This document shows, piece after piece, positions 34,501-43,613 of a stretch of 64,000 nt of DNA. The translations under genes and the position numbers were made by a program. The notes below the pieces were generated by a model. The model saw only the letters and a program-made list of their open reading frames with translations, did not search any database and was not told the origin of the DNA. The first letter of the stretch is position 1. Every line of letters begins with the position of its first letter. This DNA is from Flavimarina sp. Hel_I_48 (GTDB taxonomy: Bacteria; Bacteroidota; Bacteroidia; Flavobacteriales; Flavobacteriaceae): the NCBI RefSeq assembly GCF_000733945.1, contig NZ_JPOL01000002.1:3411001-3475000 (forward strand). Reading direction: 5' to 3'.

Positions 34501-35905
34501 AAGCCAAAATAGGCAGGTACACGATCAGTATGATGATTTGTCCAAAGGCAGCGGAATTCATCATTTTACCCGCTGAGCTTTTTACTTCAATATCCATTTG
34601 TCCAGAAGACAACTTTTCAACCCCGGCATACTTCTTTTTACCGCTATGAATACCGAACATTACAGATTCAACAATGATCACCGCCCCATCTACAATAAGG
34701 CCAAAATCTATCGCCCCCAAGCTCATCAAGTTACCCGCGACCCCGAAGAGGTTCATCATTGCAATGGCAAATAACATTGAGAGCGGTATCACCGATGCTA
34801 CCACCAAGCCACCACGTAGGTTACCCAAGAAGAGTATCAAAACAAAAATAACGATCAATGCACCTTCTACAAGATTTGTAGTAACGGTGCCGATTGCACG
34901 GTCTACCAGTTTTTTTCGATCCAAATAAGGCTCAATGGTCACCCCTTCGGGCAGGGTTTCCTTTATTTGTTCAACTTTATCTTTCACCCTGTTTATGACC
35001 GCCGAAGAATTAGCCCCCTTTAGCATCATTACAATTCCCGTGACTACTTCACCTTCCCCGTTTCGGGTTGCGGCGCCATAACGAATCCCGTGGCCAAACT
35101 GTACATTGGCGACATCCCTTATCAGTATGGGGGTTCCGTTACTTTCCCTGACAACGATCTTGTTTATTTCATCCAGATTGTTGACCAAGCCTTCACTTCT
35201 AATAAAGTATGCATTGGGGCCCTTATCAATGTAAGCCCCGCCCGTATTCTGATTGTTCATTTCAAGAGCCGTGAAAATATCTTCAATGGTTATATCCATA
35301 CTTTGAAGCTTATTGGGGTCTATGGCAATTTCATATTGCTTTACAAAGCCACCAAAACCGCTCACTTCGGCAACTCCTTTCGTTCCCAATAACTGCCGTT
35401 TAATGATCCAATCCTGTATCGTTCGCAGCTCGGTAACATCGTATTGATCCTCATAACCTTCCTCGGGATGCACCACATATTGATATATTTCTCCAAGACC
35501 TGTTGTAACCGGTGCCATTTCAGGTTTCCCCACTCCCTCCGGAATTTCATCTGCTGCGGATGATAGGCGTTCCTGAACTTGCTGCCGTGCCCAGTAAAGA
35601 TCGGTATCTTCCTCAAAAACGATGGTTACAATAGAAAGACCAAAACGGGAAAATGACCGCATATCCTTTATTTCAGGGATGCTTACCATTGTCTGTTCGA
35701 CCGGAAATGTAACAAGCTGTTCGACCTCTTGCGCGGCAAGCGTAGGGGAAACGGTTATGACCATTACCTGATTATCCGTAATATCCGGTACGGCGCTTAT
35801 GGGCAGTTTGGTAAGCGAATAGGTTCCCCAGCCAATAAGGAACAGGGTTAATATTCCGACAACAAGCTTGTTGTTGATCGAAAATTGAATGATTTTATCT
35901 AACAT
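31514..35905 (-). CDS. czcA: CzcA-type RND pump fused to a TolC-like outer-membrane protein
   Basis: 1463 residues, about 400 more than a CzcA. Residues 1 to about 1025 are a heavy-metal RND pump with 12 membrane helices (start MLDKIIQFSINNKLVVGI; FIPQLDEGDFAVET is the divalent-metal CzcA-type form rather than the CusA form). A hydrophobic stretch that resembles a signal peptide (ATTLIVIGGLFFPAMQLQA) follows. The rest is a TolC-family domain (LTLEQAIEIALQNNNRIKIA to IVIEALLGL). Probable substrates are Co, Zn or Cd. The layout makes one polypeptide span both membranes or be cleaved. Confidence 0.92.
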   Translation of the reverse strand: MLDKIIQFSINNKLVVGILTLFLIGWGTYSLTKLPISAVPDITDNQVMVITVSPTLAAQEVEQLVTFPVEQTMVSIPEIKDMRSFSRFGLSIVTIVFEEDTDLYWARQQVQERLSSAADEIPEGVGKPEMAPVTTGLGEIYQYVVHPEEGYEDQYDVTELRTIQDWIIKRQLLGTKGVAEVSGFGGFVKQYEIAIDPNKLQSMDITIEDIFTALEMNNQNTGGAYIDKGPNAYFIRSEGLVNNLDEINKIVVRESNGTPILIRDVANVQFGHGIRYGAATRNGEGEVVTGIVMMLKGANSSAVINRVKDKVEQIKETLPEGVTIEPYLDRKKLVDRAIGTVTTNLVEGALIVIFVLILFLGNLRGGLVVASVIPLSMLFAIAMMNLFGVAGNLMSLGAIDFGLIVDGAVIIVESVMFGIHSGKKKYAGVEKLSSGQMDIEVKSSAGKMMNSAAFGQIIILIVYLPILALSGVAGKMFHPMAQAVMFAILGALILSLTYVPMMSALALGRKTAHKRNFSDKMMDFFQRMYSPIIEAALRAKLWVLGLAIGLFVITLVVFANMGGEFIPQLDEGDFAVETRVPVGSSIQQMVDVSQKAQTILLNEYPEEVDQVVNKIGSGEIPTDPMPIEAGDMMIILSPEGNDIEREELIAEMQKSLSVIPNATFSFQQPIQMRFNELLTGAKQDVVLKIYGEDLSTLSDLANEVGQKIKSVEGVNDLYVEEITGLPQIKIELNRDKIAQYGLNVAYINNAIETGFAGKAAGMVFEGERRFDLVVRLQEESRGDITDVENLYIGTPEGQQVPLSEVAKVSFEPGPVQIQRDNAKRRVMVGFNVRDRDVQSIIEDIKQIMAAKVDMPPGYYVTYGGQFQNLKEANQRLMIALPVALLLILILLYFAFGSLKQGLLIFTAIPLSAIGGVFALLIRDLPFSISAGVGFIALFGVAVLNGIVLIAEFNRLKEEGVTDIYERVRKGTSVRLRPVLMTATVAALGFLPMALSTSSGAEVQRPLATVVIGGLITATALTLIVLPILYIYFTDRKARSNFGKKKIATTLIVIGGLFFPAMQLQAQEMNQVQERELTLEQAIEIALQNNNRIKIAQYEIEVQETGKYGAITIPKTEFSYSGGEFNTPTIKDNSYGVIQRINFPTVYTSQFKLAKARVNSSEQLKAIAENKLIADVKSAYLRYMFLVENKHLLQRQDSLYSNLDRSSSMRYKTGESTKLESVTSATQSMQIKNKLQQNEADLRIAKKRLQVVLNTNDDIGVSDAELVAREIDLDIEKQSVEQSPLYVYLKRQLEVRKRETNVERNKVLPDIMFGYNSQTFNGVQNSGIANQNFSKDDRFSFFQVGIAIPIFPGGHRSKINAAKIEEDIAQSQIELNQTQLEGELQNLLQEYYKLQGTLNYYQNEALPQAELIIDNSEKSFKSGNVSYAQYLQNLTLANSIQTEYLNTLYQYNQSIIVIEALLGL

Positions 35906-36108
35906 TATAGTAGAAGAATTTTAAGATGGAAAACGAAAATGAGAATCACCAAAAGCCGATGTTATACACCTGTTAAAAAGATGTATCGTTTTTAATGCTA
36001 AAGATGAATTAGGGATAGCTATGACAAAATATTATTGCATAACTAAATAGCAATATTAGTAGCATCAAGTTCTGTTGAAGCTTGAATACTGAATATCACT
36101 TTAAAAAA

Positions 36109-36513
36109 TTAACAAGAAGGAGGTCCCCGAAGGGTATGGGAGGATAAAAAAGTTGTAAAATATGGAATTATAGGATAATCCCGAAAACGTTGCTTTTCAA
36201 AGTTTGCGTGCCAAATAAATTGATTGTCTATATCAACTATTAAAGCGGAATTTTGGAGAATTTTTGTCTTAACATTTAGGGTTTTAACATCTCCGGTTAC
36301 ATATTTTAAAGTCCTTTCATTAGAAGAATGCTGAAAGTTTTCAAATATGTGACTTAGTTCTAAATGTTCTTGAGCTATTTGTTGAGGACCTATTTCAGAA
36401 ACAATAGAAAAAGAAATATCTTCGCCCTGTGATATATGATTATGAGGCACAATGTCGTGGCCTATCATAATGAAGGCTGCGGTAAGGAACAGTATATTTC
36501 TAAATAGCTTCAA
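36109..36513 (-). CDS. small exported His-containing protein beside czcA
   Basis: Unrecognised family. From TTG 36513 the product starts with a hydrophobic export helix (KLFRNILFLTAAFIMIGHD) followed by PHNH and ends LRGPPSC. The same frame is open to a GTG at 36630, and an ATG at 36468 is another possible start; no choice is firm. The Pro-Pro tail and place upstream of the czc genes are shared with the other small exported proteins of this window. Confidence 0.55.
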   Translation of the reverse strand: MKLFRNILFLTAAFIMIGHDIVPHNHISQGEDISFSIVSEIGPQQIAQEHLELSHIFENFQHSSNERTLKYVTGDVKTLNVKTKILQNSALIVDIDNQFIWHANFEKQRFRDYPIIPYFTTFLSSHTLRGPPSC

Positions 36514-36750
36514 AAATTTAATCCTAAAATTTCTCTGCGAAAATAGCGATAAGTTTTTTCTTAAAAAAATAAAAGATATTTTTAGTGAGTAAAAATATCT
36601 CTCAAAACTGATCAAGGTGTATGCCTTCACTGAATAAAATCCGAATCATTGAAAAGTTATACTATACTTTTGGGTTTAAGAATTTACGCTTGGCAGAATG
36701 ATTAGAAGATTAACGTTTTGCTTGTTCGACGTCTTATTCTGAATTATTTA

Positions 36751-38484
36751 TTACAAAGAATCAATTGTACTCCCACAGGTCATCATCTGCTCTCCATAAT
36801 ATGGATTGCGGATTTCTTTATTGGTACTTAGCCAAAACGCACCTTTGCTATTATTGGCCATCGGACATTTCTGAATCAATATTTGAGGGTCGATATTCTT
36901 AATATTCATTACAAGGGGCACCATATTTTGATTCAATACAACAAAATGATCCCTTTGATTTTTGATATTATCCGTTTCATTGATAGCAACCAACATTCGC
37001 TTGATTTTGGAAATGTGGGATTGTTCCATTTTACCCAAATCACTTTCCGCGACCGATTGTAGTTTTTCTAATGTAGTTTTGGCGGAAGCAGAAACATCAG
37101 CGACATTTCCAGCAACAAATGCATCTTTCATATTTAGATAGGGTTTTAAGCTTTTCTCAATCGCCGTTTGCGCTTCTTGAGATAGTTCCATCTTCATTTC
37201 TGGTATCGTGGTTTCATCCTCAACATTGTCTTGGTTCATCATCGATTTTTTACCGCGTAACTGCGCAGCTGCATCTACCGTAAATGTACCATTGGTTACG
37301 ATTTCATCACCATTTTCAAGACCATCTGTTATGGTATAGGTTTCACCATTTCTATTGCCTATGATTACTTCCCGCATTTCAAAAACAGGTTCGTCAGGAT
37401 TGGTTTTTACGTAAACCACCGAACGTTCTCCTGTCCACATTACCGCAGATGCTGGAACAACAAGTTGCTGTTTCTTGGAAGCACTAACACCCTCTATGTT
37501 TCCAGCAACAAACATTCCCGGTTTTAAAAGGTTGTTATTATTTTGTATGGTAGCCCGTACCGTTACCACTCTGGTTTGGGTGTTTAATACCGGGTCAATA
37601 AAAGAGATGGTAGCATCAAATTCCTTATTGGGATAGGCATTGGTGGTCATTTTTATTTTCTGTCCTTTTTTAAATATGGAAATTTGGTTTTCATAAGCAT
37701 CAAACTCTGCCCAAACCGAGTTTAGGTTGCTTAATTTCAAAATAGGCTGCCCCTGTTTTACGTAATCGCCTTCTTCCGCCATTTTCTCGGAAACTGTTCC
37801 AGAAACCGTGGCATAAATCGGGAAATTCTCACGTACTTTCCCTGATTCTTCAATACTGTTGATTTGGTTTTCCGAGAGTTTCCAAAGCTTTAATTTGTTT
37901 CGGACCGATTTGTAAAGTTCTGGTTGGCTTTCTTTAAGCGATGCCGTTGTAATAAGCTCCTGTTGTGCTGCGACAAGATTGGGCGCATATATGGTTGCCA
38001 AGAGCTGTCCCTTCCGGACTTCCTGTCCTTCATAACTTACATTGAGGCGTTCTATCCTTCCGTCGAAGTAGCTTGCTTGAACAGAATTTGCTTCCTCATT
38101 TTCTACAATTTTTCCGGTAAGCGAAATAATATTCCCGTTTTTTCCTTCTGCATCCCCAACTATACTGGTTTGAATATTTGCCAGGGCCATTGCATTTTTT
38201 GTCATTTTAAACTGGTCGGCCGCGAGTCCATCTGCACTCGATTCTGCCGGAATCAAATCCATCCCACAAATGGGGCAGTCACCGGGTTCGGGCTGCATAA
38301 TCTGGGGGTGCATAGAACACGTCCACATTCCTTCTGCGGTTTCAGCGGAATGTTCGTGATTATCTGACATAGTTGACACGTCCTTAACCGCCATTGATTT
38401 ATCTACCGATGTACCAAAAATGAGCCAACCCGCAAGCAGTCCTACGAGTACTGCAATGCCTATATATATTAGGTTCTTATTCAT
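36751..38484 (-). CDS. cusB: CusB-like adaptor with heavy-metal-binding and DUF3347 domains
   Basis: 577 residues: N-terminal membrane helix, then a short metal-binding domain (WTCSMHPQIM with CPICGMDLIPA, about 52-80), the adaptor core (lipoyl, hairpin, barrel, about 110-400) and a C-terminal DUF3347 domain (about 430-577) with CPMANNSKGAFWLS and NPYYGEQMMTCG. It should take Cu(I)/Ag(I) from periplasmic carriers to a CusA pump. It heads a string with DUF305 and the CopA ATPase, while cusA and cusC lie 16 kb away. Confidence 0.9.
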   Translation of the reverse strand: MNKNLIYIGIAVLVGLLAGWLIFGTSVDKSMAVKDVSTMSDNHEHSAETAEGMWTCSMHPQIMQPEPGDCPICGMDLIPAESSADGLAADQFKMTKNAMALANIQTSIVGDAEGKNGNIISLTGKIVENEEANSVQASYFDGRIERLNVSYEGQEVRKGQLLATIYAPNLVAAQQELITTASLKESQPELYKSVRNKLKLWKLSENQINSIEESGKVRENFPIYATVSGTVSEKMAEEGDYVKQGQPILKLSNLNSVWAEFDAYENQISIFKKGQKIKMTTNAYPNKEFDATISFIDPVLNTQTRVVTVRATIQNNNNLLKPGMFVAGNIEGVSASKKQQLVVPASAVMWTGERSVVYVKTNPDEPVFEMREVIIGNRNGETYTITDGLENGDEIVTNGTFTVDAAAQLRGKKSMMNQDNVEDETTIPEMKMELSQEAQTAIEKSLKPYLNMKDAFVAGNVADVSASAKTTLEKLQSVAESDLGKMEQSHISKIKRMLVAINETDNIKNQRDHFVVLNQNMVPLVMNIKNIDPQILIQKCPMANNSKGAFWLSTNKEIRNPYYGEQMMTCGSTIDSL

Positions 38485-38504
38485 AACTTATTTTCTTAGT
38501 TTAT

Positions 38505-38993
38505 TTATTCGTTATTTTCCAATCGCTCGATATATGCTTTCATTTCGGCGATTTCCTTTTCCTGTGCCTTAATAATCTCATCTGCTAATTTCCGTACTTT
38601 AGGATCTTTGATCGCGGCTCTTTTACTGGTAAGAATGGCTATGGAATGATGGGGAATCATAGCTTTCATATAAAGCACATCTCCAATCGGTTTTTGAGTG
38701 CGTACCAAAGACAGAGCACCAATAAAAAGTACTAGGCTACCGAGATAAATTGCGATATTCTTTTTTCTGTTTTTATACATTTGGAGCATCAAGGAAAGCA
38801 TAATTACCGCCATTGCCGAAATCCCCAGACAAGCCATATAAAACCGTGTAAGGCTGAAATAGACGTGGTTCCATTCATAGGTGTTCAAATACATTGTAAT
38901 GTACATTGCTATAAATGAAAGAACCAGCATCACTATAAATTTGCCATAGTTGCTTTTCTTCGTTCCGATGTTATTTTTTTCAGTTGAATTCAT
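38505..38993 (-). CDS. DUF305 membrane protein
   Basis: 162 residues with three or four membrane helices and a C-terminal DUF305 motif MKAMIPHHSIAILTSKRA followed by charged helices. The MxPHH motif is a likely metal ligand. DUF305 proteins commonly sit with copper exporters. It lies between copA and cusB, all on one strand with short gaps. Confidence 0.85.
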   Translation of the reverse strand: MNSTEKNNIGTKKSNYGKFIVMLVLSFIAMYITMYLNTYEWNHVYFSLTRFYMACLGISAMAVIMLSLMLQMYKNRKKNIAIYLGSLVLFIGALSLVRTQKPIGDVLYMKAMIPHHSIAILTSKRAAIKDPKVRKLADEIIKAQEKEIAEMKAYIERLENNE

Positions 38994-39011
38994 TTTTTTA
39001 TAATTTATTGG

Positions 39012-41738
39012 TTAGTTGATAGATTTTGTTCGTAATCTGAGTGCATTTCCTATAACGGAAACCGAACTGAAGCTCATTGCCAAGGCCGCAATCATTGGGG
39101 ATAATAAAATTCCAAAGAAAGGGTAAAGTAAACCAGCGGCTATGGGGATTCCCAAGGTGTTATAGATGAGGGCGAAAAACAGGTTTTCCTTAATGTTTTT
39201 CATAACCGCGTCGCTCAAATTCCTTGCTTTTACGATACCGTGCAGATCGCCTTTGACCAATGTGATCATTGCGCTTTCAATCGCCACATCTGTTCCCGTT
39301 CCCATTGCAATCCCCACATCACTTTTGGCCAAAGCAGGTGCATCGTTGATACCGTCGCCTGCCATTGCAACTACTTTGCCTTCGTTTTGCAGTTTTTCCA
39401 CTTCCTGCAATTTATTTTCGGGGAGCATTCCTGCCTTAAAATCGGCGAGATTGAGTTCGCTTGCCACGGCTTGTGCGGTGTCGTGATTATCGCCCGTCAA
39501 CATTATTACCGAGATACCCTTATCTTGCAGTTCTTTAATGGCCTTGGCACTTGTCTTTTTAATTTTATCGCCTATCATTACGTAACCCGAAACTTCACCG
39601 TCTATCGCCAAATATGAAACTGTTTTTCCTTGTTTCTGAAAAGATTGTACTTCGGCTTCCATTTCTGTTGAGATAGTTGCATTAGCGTACTCCATCATTT
39701 TTGCATTTCCCAGATCAAGCTTTTTCCCATCAACCGTTCCTTCTACTCCTTTTCCTGTTACTGCGCTGAAGTTTTCGGTTTTAGAGAATTCGGTATTTTG
39801 CTCTTTTCCGTATTTTACAGTCGCTTCTGCAAGTGGGTGCTCACTGGAACTGTTTAGGGAAGCGATGAATTTTAGAATTTCATTTTCGGAAAAATTTGAA
39901 CCAAAAACACCTATTTTCTCGACGGTAGGTTTTCCTTCTGTAATCGTTCCTGTTTTATCTACGATAAGGGTATTCACCTTGTCCATTTTCTCCAGCGCTT
40001 CAGCATTTTTTATTAATACCCCGTTTTGCGCTCCTTTGCCAACCCCTACCATTATAGACATTGGCGTAGCCAATCCTAATGCACAGGGACACGCAATAAT
40101 AAGCACTGCAATGGCATTGACCAAGGCATATACATAAGCTGGATTTGGTCCCCATATCGCCCAAACTGCAAAAGTAATTAAGGAAATTAGAACCACTACT
40201 GGAACAAAATAACCGGAAACCGTATCAGCCAATTTCTGAATAGGCGCGCGACTGCGACTCGCATCATTTACCATATGTATAATCTGGGAAAGTAAGGTGT
40301 CGCTACCCACTTTTTCGGCTTTCATCAAGAAAGATTGATTGCCATTTATGGTTCCACTGCTTACCTTATCTTTTTCAGCTTTATCAACTGGAATAGGCTC
40401 TCCCGAGATCATAGATTCATCTACAGTTGTATTTCCTTCCGTAATTACGCCATCCACGGGAATTTTATCGCCCGGTTTAACTCTTAGGATATCCTCTTTT
40501 TCAATCTGGTCAATAGAAACTTCTTTTTCGTTACCGTCTACCACTCGCACCGCTTTATTAGGTGCCAATTTTAGTAATTCCTTGACTGCGGAATTGGTTT
40601 TACTATGTGCACGGGCTTCCAATACTTGTCCCATTAAAACTAATGTGAGGATTACGGTAGCAGCTTCAAAATAAACGTGTACTGCGCCAGAATCCGTTTT
40701 AAATTGTTCAGGGAAGAAATCTGGAAAGAACATCCCGAATACACTGAAAAGCCACGCAACGCCCGCCCCTATGCCAATAAGCGTAAACATATTCAAATTC
40801 CACGTTTTGATACTGCGGTAAGCGCGTTCAAAAAACATCCACGTAGCATAGAATACTACAGGGATGGATAAACCAAACTGAACCCAGTTCCACCATTTCT
40901 GTTCCATCAAATCGTACAATGGATTATTTGGAATCATTTCGCTCATTGCCATTAAGAAAATGGGCAATGTAAAACCCAGTGCTATCCAGAATTTTTTAAG
41001 CAGTTTTTTGTAGGTCTTTTCTTCAGAAGAAAGATCTGGTTCCATCGGGACGAGATCCATCCCACAAATAGGACAGGCACCCGCTTCGTCCTTTACGATT
41101 TCAGGGTGCATCGGGCAGGTCCATTGATCACCTGAAGTAGCAAATAAATTTTGTTCTTCGACCAAATCCATTCCACATACTGGACAATCCCCCGGTTTGT
41201 CATAGGTCTTATCATCCTCGCAATGCATTGGGCAATAGAACGCACCCGTTCCTTTGCCTTTTGGCTTTTCAATCTTTTCCTTAGTAGGTTCAGGACGCTG
41301 ACCTGCCTTGTAAATTGTATAACCGCCACCATCTTTCTTTAGGATATCCTGAAATTTTTCTATTGATATTTCAGATTTCATATCAACAACCGCCTCGGCT
41401 TTTTCCAAGCTTACAGATACGTTTACAACATCATTTACTTTGGAAAGTGTATCTTCTACGTGCGACCTACAACCATTGCAGGTCATTCCATTTATCGGAT
41501 AGGTGCGCGTCATTATACCATCGGCTTTAACTGGATGTATATGGTATTTGCTTTTCTTTTTTTGTACCGCTTCTTCAAATTTATCTATTGAGATGTGGTT
41601 TTGCATTTCAATGGTTGCAGTTGATGCATCTAAGTCTATATCAACATCGATAACATCTGGAACATCGCACAAGGCTGATTTAACGTTTCTCATACAACCC
41701 TTACAGGTCATTCCTTCAATTTGATATGTATGTTTCAT
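39012..41738 (-). CDS. copA: Cu(I)-exporting P1B-ATPase with two HMA and two MHP-type domains
   Basis: 908 residues. Two HMA domains carry GMTCKGC (about 9-15) and GMTCNGC (about 83-89). Two metal-binding repeats follow (CPMHCEDD..CPVCGMDLV and CPMHPEIV..CPICGMDLV, about 168-235). Then come the membrane channel CPCALGLATP near 550, DKTGT near 594, SSEHPLAEA and GDGINDAPALA. The CPC channel and C-terminal membrane helices fit the Cu(I)/Ag(I) type. It exports Cu(I) to the periplasm. The doubled zinc-ribbon-like domains make it longer than most CopA proteins. Confidence 0.95.
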   Translation of the reverse strand: MKHTYQIEGMTCKGCMRNVKSALCDVPDVIDVDIDLDASTATIEMQNHISIDKFEEAVQKKKSKYHIHPVKADGIMTRTYPINGMTCNGCRSHVEDTLSKVNDVVNVSVSLEKAEAVVDMKSEISIEKFQDILKKDGGGYTIYKAGQRPEPTKEKIEKPKGKGTGAFYCPMHCEDDKTYDKPGDCPVCGMDLVEEQNLFATSGDQWTCPMHPEIVKDEAGACPICGMDLVPMEPDLSSEEKTYKKLLKKFWIALGFTLPIFLMAMSEMIPNNPLYDLMEQKWWNWVQFGLSIPVVFYATWMFFERAYRSIKTWNLNMFTLIGIGAGVAWLFSVFGMFFPDFFPEQFKTDSGAVHVYFEAATVILTLVLMGQVLEARAHSKTNSAVKELLKLAPNKAVRVVDGNEKEVSIDQIEKEDILRVKPGDKIPVDGVITEGNTTVDESMISGEPIPVDKAEKDKVSSGTINGNQSFLMKAEKVGSDTLLSQIIHMVNDASRSRAPIQKLADTVSGYFVPVVVLISLITFAVWAIWGPNPAYVYALVNAIAVLIIACPCALGLATPMSIMVGVGKGAQNGVLIKNAEALEKMDKVNTLIVDKTGTITEGKPTVEKIGVFGSNFSENEILKFIASLNSSSEHPLAEATVKYGKEQNTEFSKTENFSAVTGKGVEGTVDGKKLDLGNAKMMEYANATISTEMEAEVQSFQKQGKTVSYLAIDGEVSGYVMIGDKIKKTSAKAIKELQDKGISVIMLTGDNHDTAQAVASELNLADFKAGMLPENKLQEVEKLQNEGKVVAMAGDGINDAPALAKSDVGIAMGTGTDVAIESAMITLVKGDLHGIVKARNLSDAVMKNIKENLFFALIYNTLGIPIAAGLLYPFFGILLSPMIAALAMSFSSVSVIGNALRLRTKSIN

Positions 41739-41815
41739 CTTAAAAACTATTTAATGTTAAGCTGAACAAGTTATGCAGCTTTCAAGGTGGAAGCTTTGAT
41801 AATTCAGGTTAATTC

Positions 41816-42373
41816 TTATACAATTCTATCCAGCGTCCTACGATTCCATTTTTGTAGTTTCCTGTATTGGGTCATTGACATCCCCGTCATATTTTTAAAT
41901 TGCTTTGCGAGATGGCTTCCACTATTATAATCCAAGGAATATGCTATTTCAGCAAAAGTCTTATTGCCCATTTGCAATAGTTCTTTTGTTTTTTCTACTT
42001 TCAGTTTTATTAGATATTTTTCGACTGTAATTCCTGTTGAAGCACTGAAAGACTTGCTAATGACAGAGTAATCAACATTGAGTTCATTGGAAAGGAAAGT
42101 GGACATCTTTTCGTTTAAGCCTTGGAGGCTTTCGACTTTCTTTATCAAAGCTGTTTTAACATTCTCTACTAGAACGGAAGTATTACTATCAATAACTTCA
42201 AATCCATTACGTTCTGCTATCTCTTTTAAAACACTTTGACTAACTGACGCTTCATCCATAACGATTAATTCGCCCAATTCAATAGATAAAATATCTATTC
42301 CTGCTTGCTTTAATTCTTGTTTTAGGACCGTTTTGCAACGGTCGCAAACCATATTTTTCAGTTTAACCTTCAT
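41816..42373 (-). CDS. AraC-type regulator with an HMA-like N-terminal domain
   Basis: 186 residues from ATG 42373. The first 70 residues look like an HMA fold with LKNMVCDRCKTVLKQEL, an MxCxxC motif as in CopZ; the last 80 carry an AraC-type helix-turn-helix (FAEIAYSLDYNSGSHLAKQFKNMTG, in pieces, then MTQYRK). It should sense a thiophilic metal, probably Cu(I), and regulate the adjacent copA-cusB or permease genes. A paralogue lies at 52593 with the same layout. The start is 2 bp after the stop of the permease gene, so they are cotranscribed. Confidence 0.8.
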   Translation of the reverse strand: MKVKLKNMVCDRCKTVLKQELKQAGIDILSIELGELIVMDEASVSQSVLKEIAERNGFEVIDSNTSVLVENVKTALIKKVESLQGLNEKMSTFLSNELNVDYSVISKSFSASTGITVEKYLIKLKVEKTKELLQMGNKTFAEIAYSLDYNSGSHLAKQFKNMTGMSMTQYRKLQKWNRRTLDRIV

Positions 42374-42375
42374 AT

Positions 42376-43605
42376 TTATTGGATTAAAAATTTTACAGCC
42401 AATCCTCCCGCAATCCATATATAACTGATAAAGGCCGCATATTTTAAGATGTTTTCGAGCAATTGGCTTTTTGGAGCCATTTCACCCATTTTGCTGTCCA
42501 CATCCTTCTTTTTGAAAAAGCCCAGATAAATCAAGTATCCTGATATAATCAGAAAAGCAAGATTTAGGTAAAAGGTATAGTTGATCTTAAAATATTCGCT
42601 ATCCTGAACCTGTACCTGTGATGGATCTGGTAAAAGGCTCATCAAGTCAAAAGAATAGTGCAAAATAAGTGAGGCTCCAATTAACGAAGTAAATAGTAAG
42701 AAGAGAATAAATAATGACATTTTCCAACCGTAGTACTTCGCATTGATCCTTAAAATTGGAAAAACGACCAGATCACTGAAAATAAAGGCCATTACCCCCG
42801 CAAAACTGACCCCTTTTCCGAAGAGCAAAGCAGCCAATGGAATATTGCCCATAGACCCTATAAAAGTCACGAATGCTGCAACGGGGCCCACTATAATATG
42901 CTCCAGAATTTCAAAAAAAGAGAAGTCCGTATTGCCCTGACCACTCCCGATAAATAGGGTCTGAAACCAGGCATCAGGAACAAATGCCGCAACAATACCG
43001 GCAATGGTAAAGCCCACGGTTACATCTTTCCAGACCATTTGCCATTCCATTTTATATTTTTTGCCCACTTTTGCCCAGCTATCCTCATTTTGCATCTGCT
43101 TTTTCCAATCTTTGGAATCGTCCATTCCTGAATCTCCGTCCTCCTTTTCGAGGTTTTTTCTTGCCTTGTCAATGAGCTTTTTGGGATTGATGAGCCGTAT
43201 TAAAATCCAGCTGATCCCTATTAATAAAATTCCCCCGGCATATTCGCCCACTACGAACTGCCATCCCAAAAAGATGGAAATAATAATCCCCAACTCGATG
43301 ACAAGATTGGTAGAGGCCAATAAAAAGGCTATGGAAGAAATGAAACTTGCCCCTTTTTTGAAAAGGGATTTTGTGGATGCAAGTGCCGCAAAGCTGCACG
43401 AACTGCTAATAAACCCAAAAAACGTACCTAACAATACGCCCTTGAATTCTGCACCGCCCATTGTTTTCTGCATTCGTTTTTCGGTCACGAAAATCTGGAT
43501 CATACTGCTGATGATGTAGCCCAACACGAATGCCCACAGCGCCATCCAGAAAAATCCGGTGGTGGTATATGCGGCTTCGCCCCATTGTTTTAAAAAATCG
43601 TTCAT
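42376..43605 (-). CDS. DUF318/ArsP-like permease
   Basis: 409 residues, about ten membrane segments, with a long cytosolic loop (about 150-190). Typical permease motifs are FFGFISSSCSFAALA with paired Ser-Cys and VTFIGSMGNIPLAALLF. Members are linked to export of metals or organoarsenicals; the substrate here is unknown but the place between a K+ channel and the HMA-AraC regulator implies metal. Confidence 0.8.
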   Translation of the reverse strand: MNDFLKQWGEAAYTTTGFFWMALWAFVLGYIISSMIQIFVTEKRMQKTMGGAEFKGVLLGTFFGFISSSCSFAALASTKSLFKKGASFISSIAFLLASTNLVIELGIIISIFLGWQFVVGEYAGGILLIGISWILIRLINPKKLIDKARKNLEKEDGDSGMDDSKDWKKQMQNEDSWAKVGKKYKMEWQMVWKDVTVGFTIAGIVAAFVPDAWFQTLFIGSGQGNTDFSFFEILEHIIVGPVAAFVTFIGSMGNIPLAALLFGKGVSFAGVMAFIFSDLVVFPILRINAKYYGWKMSLFILFLLFTSLIGASLILHYSFDLMSLLPDPSQVQVQDSEYFKINYTFYLNLAFLIISGYLIYLGFFKKKDVDSKMGEMAPKSQLLENILKYAAFISYIWIAGGLAVKFLIQ

Positions 43606-43613
43606 ATATTATT

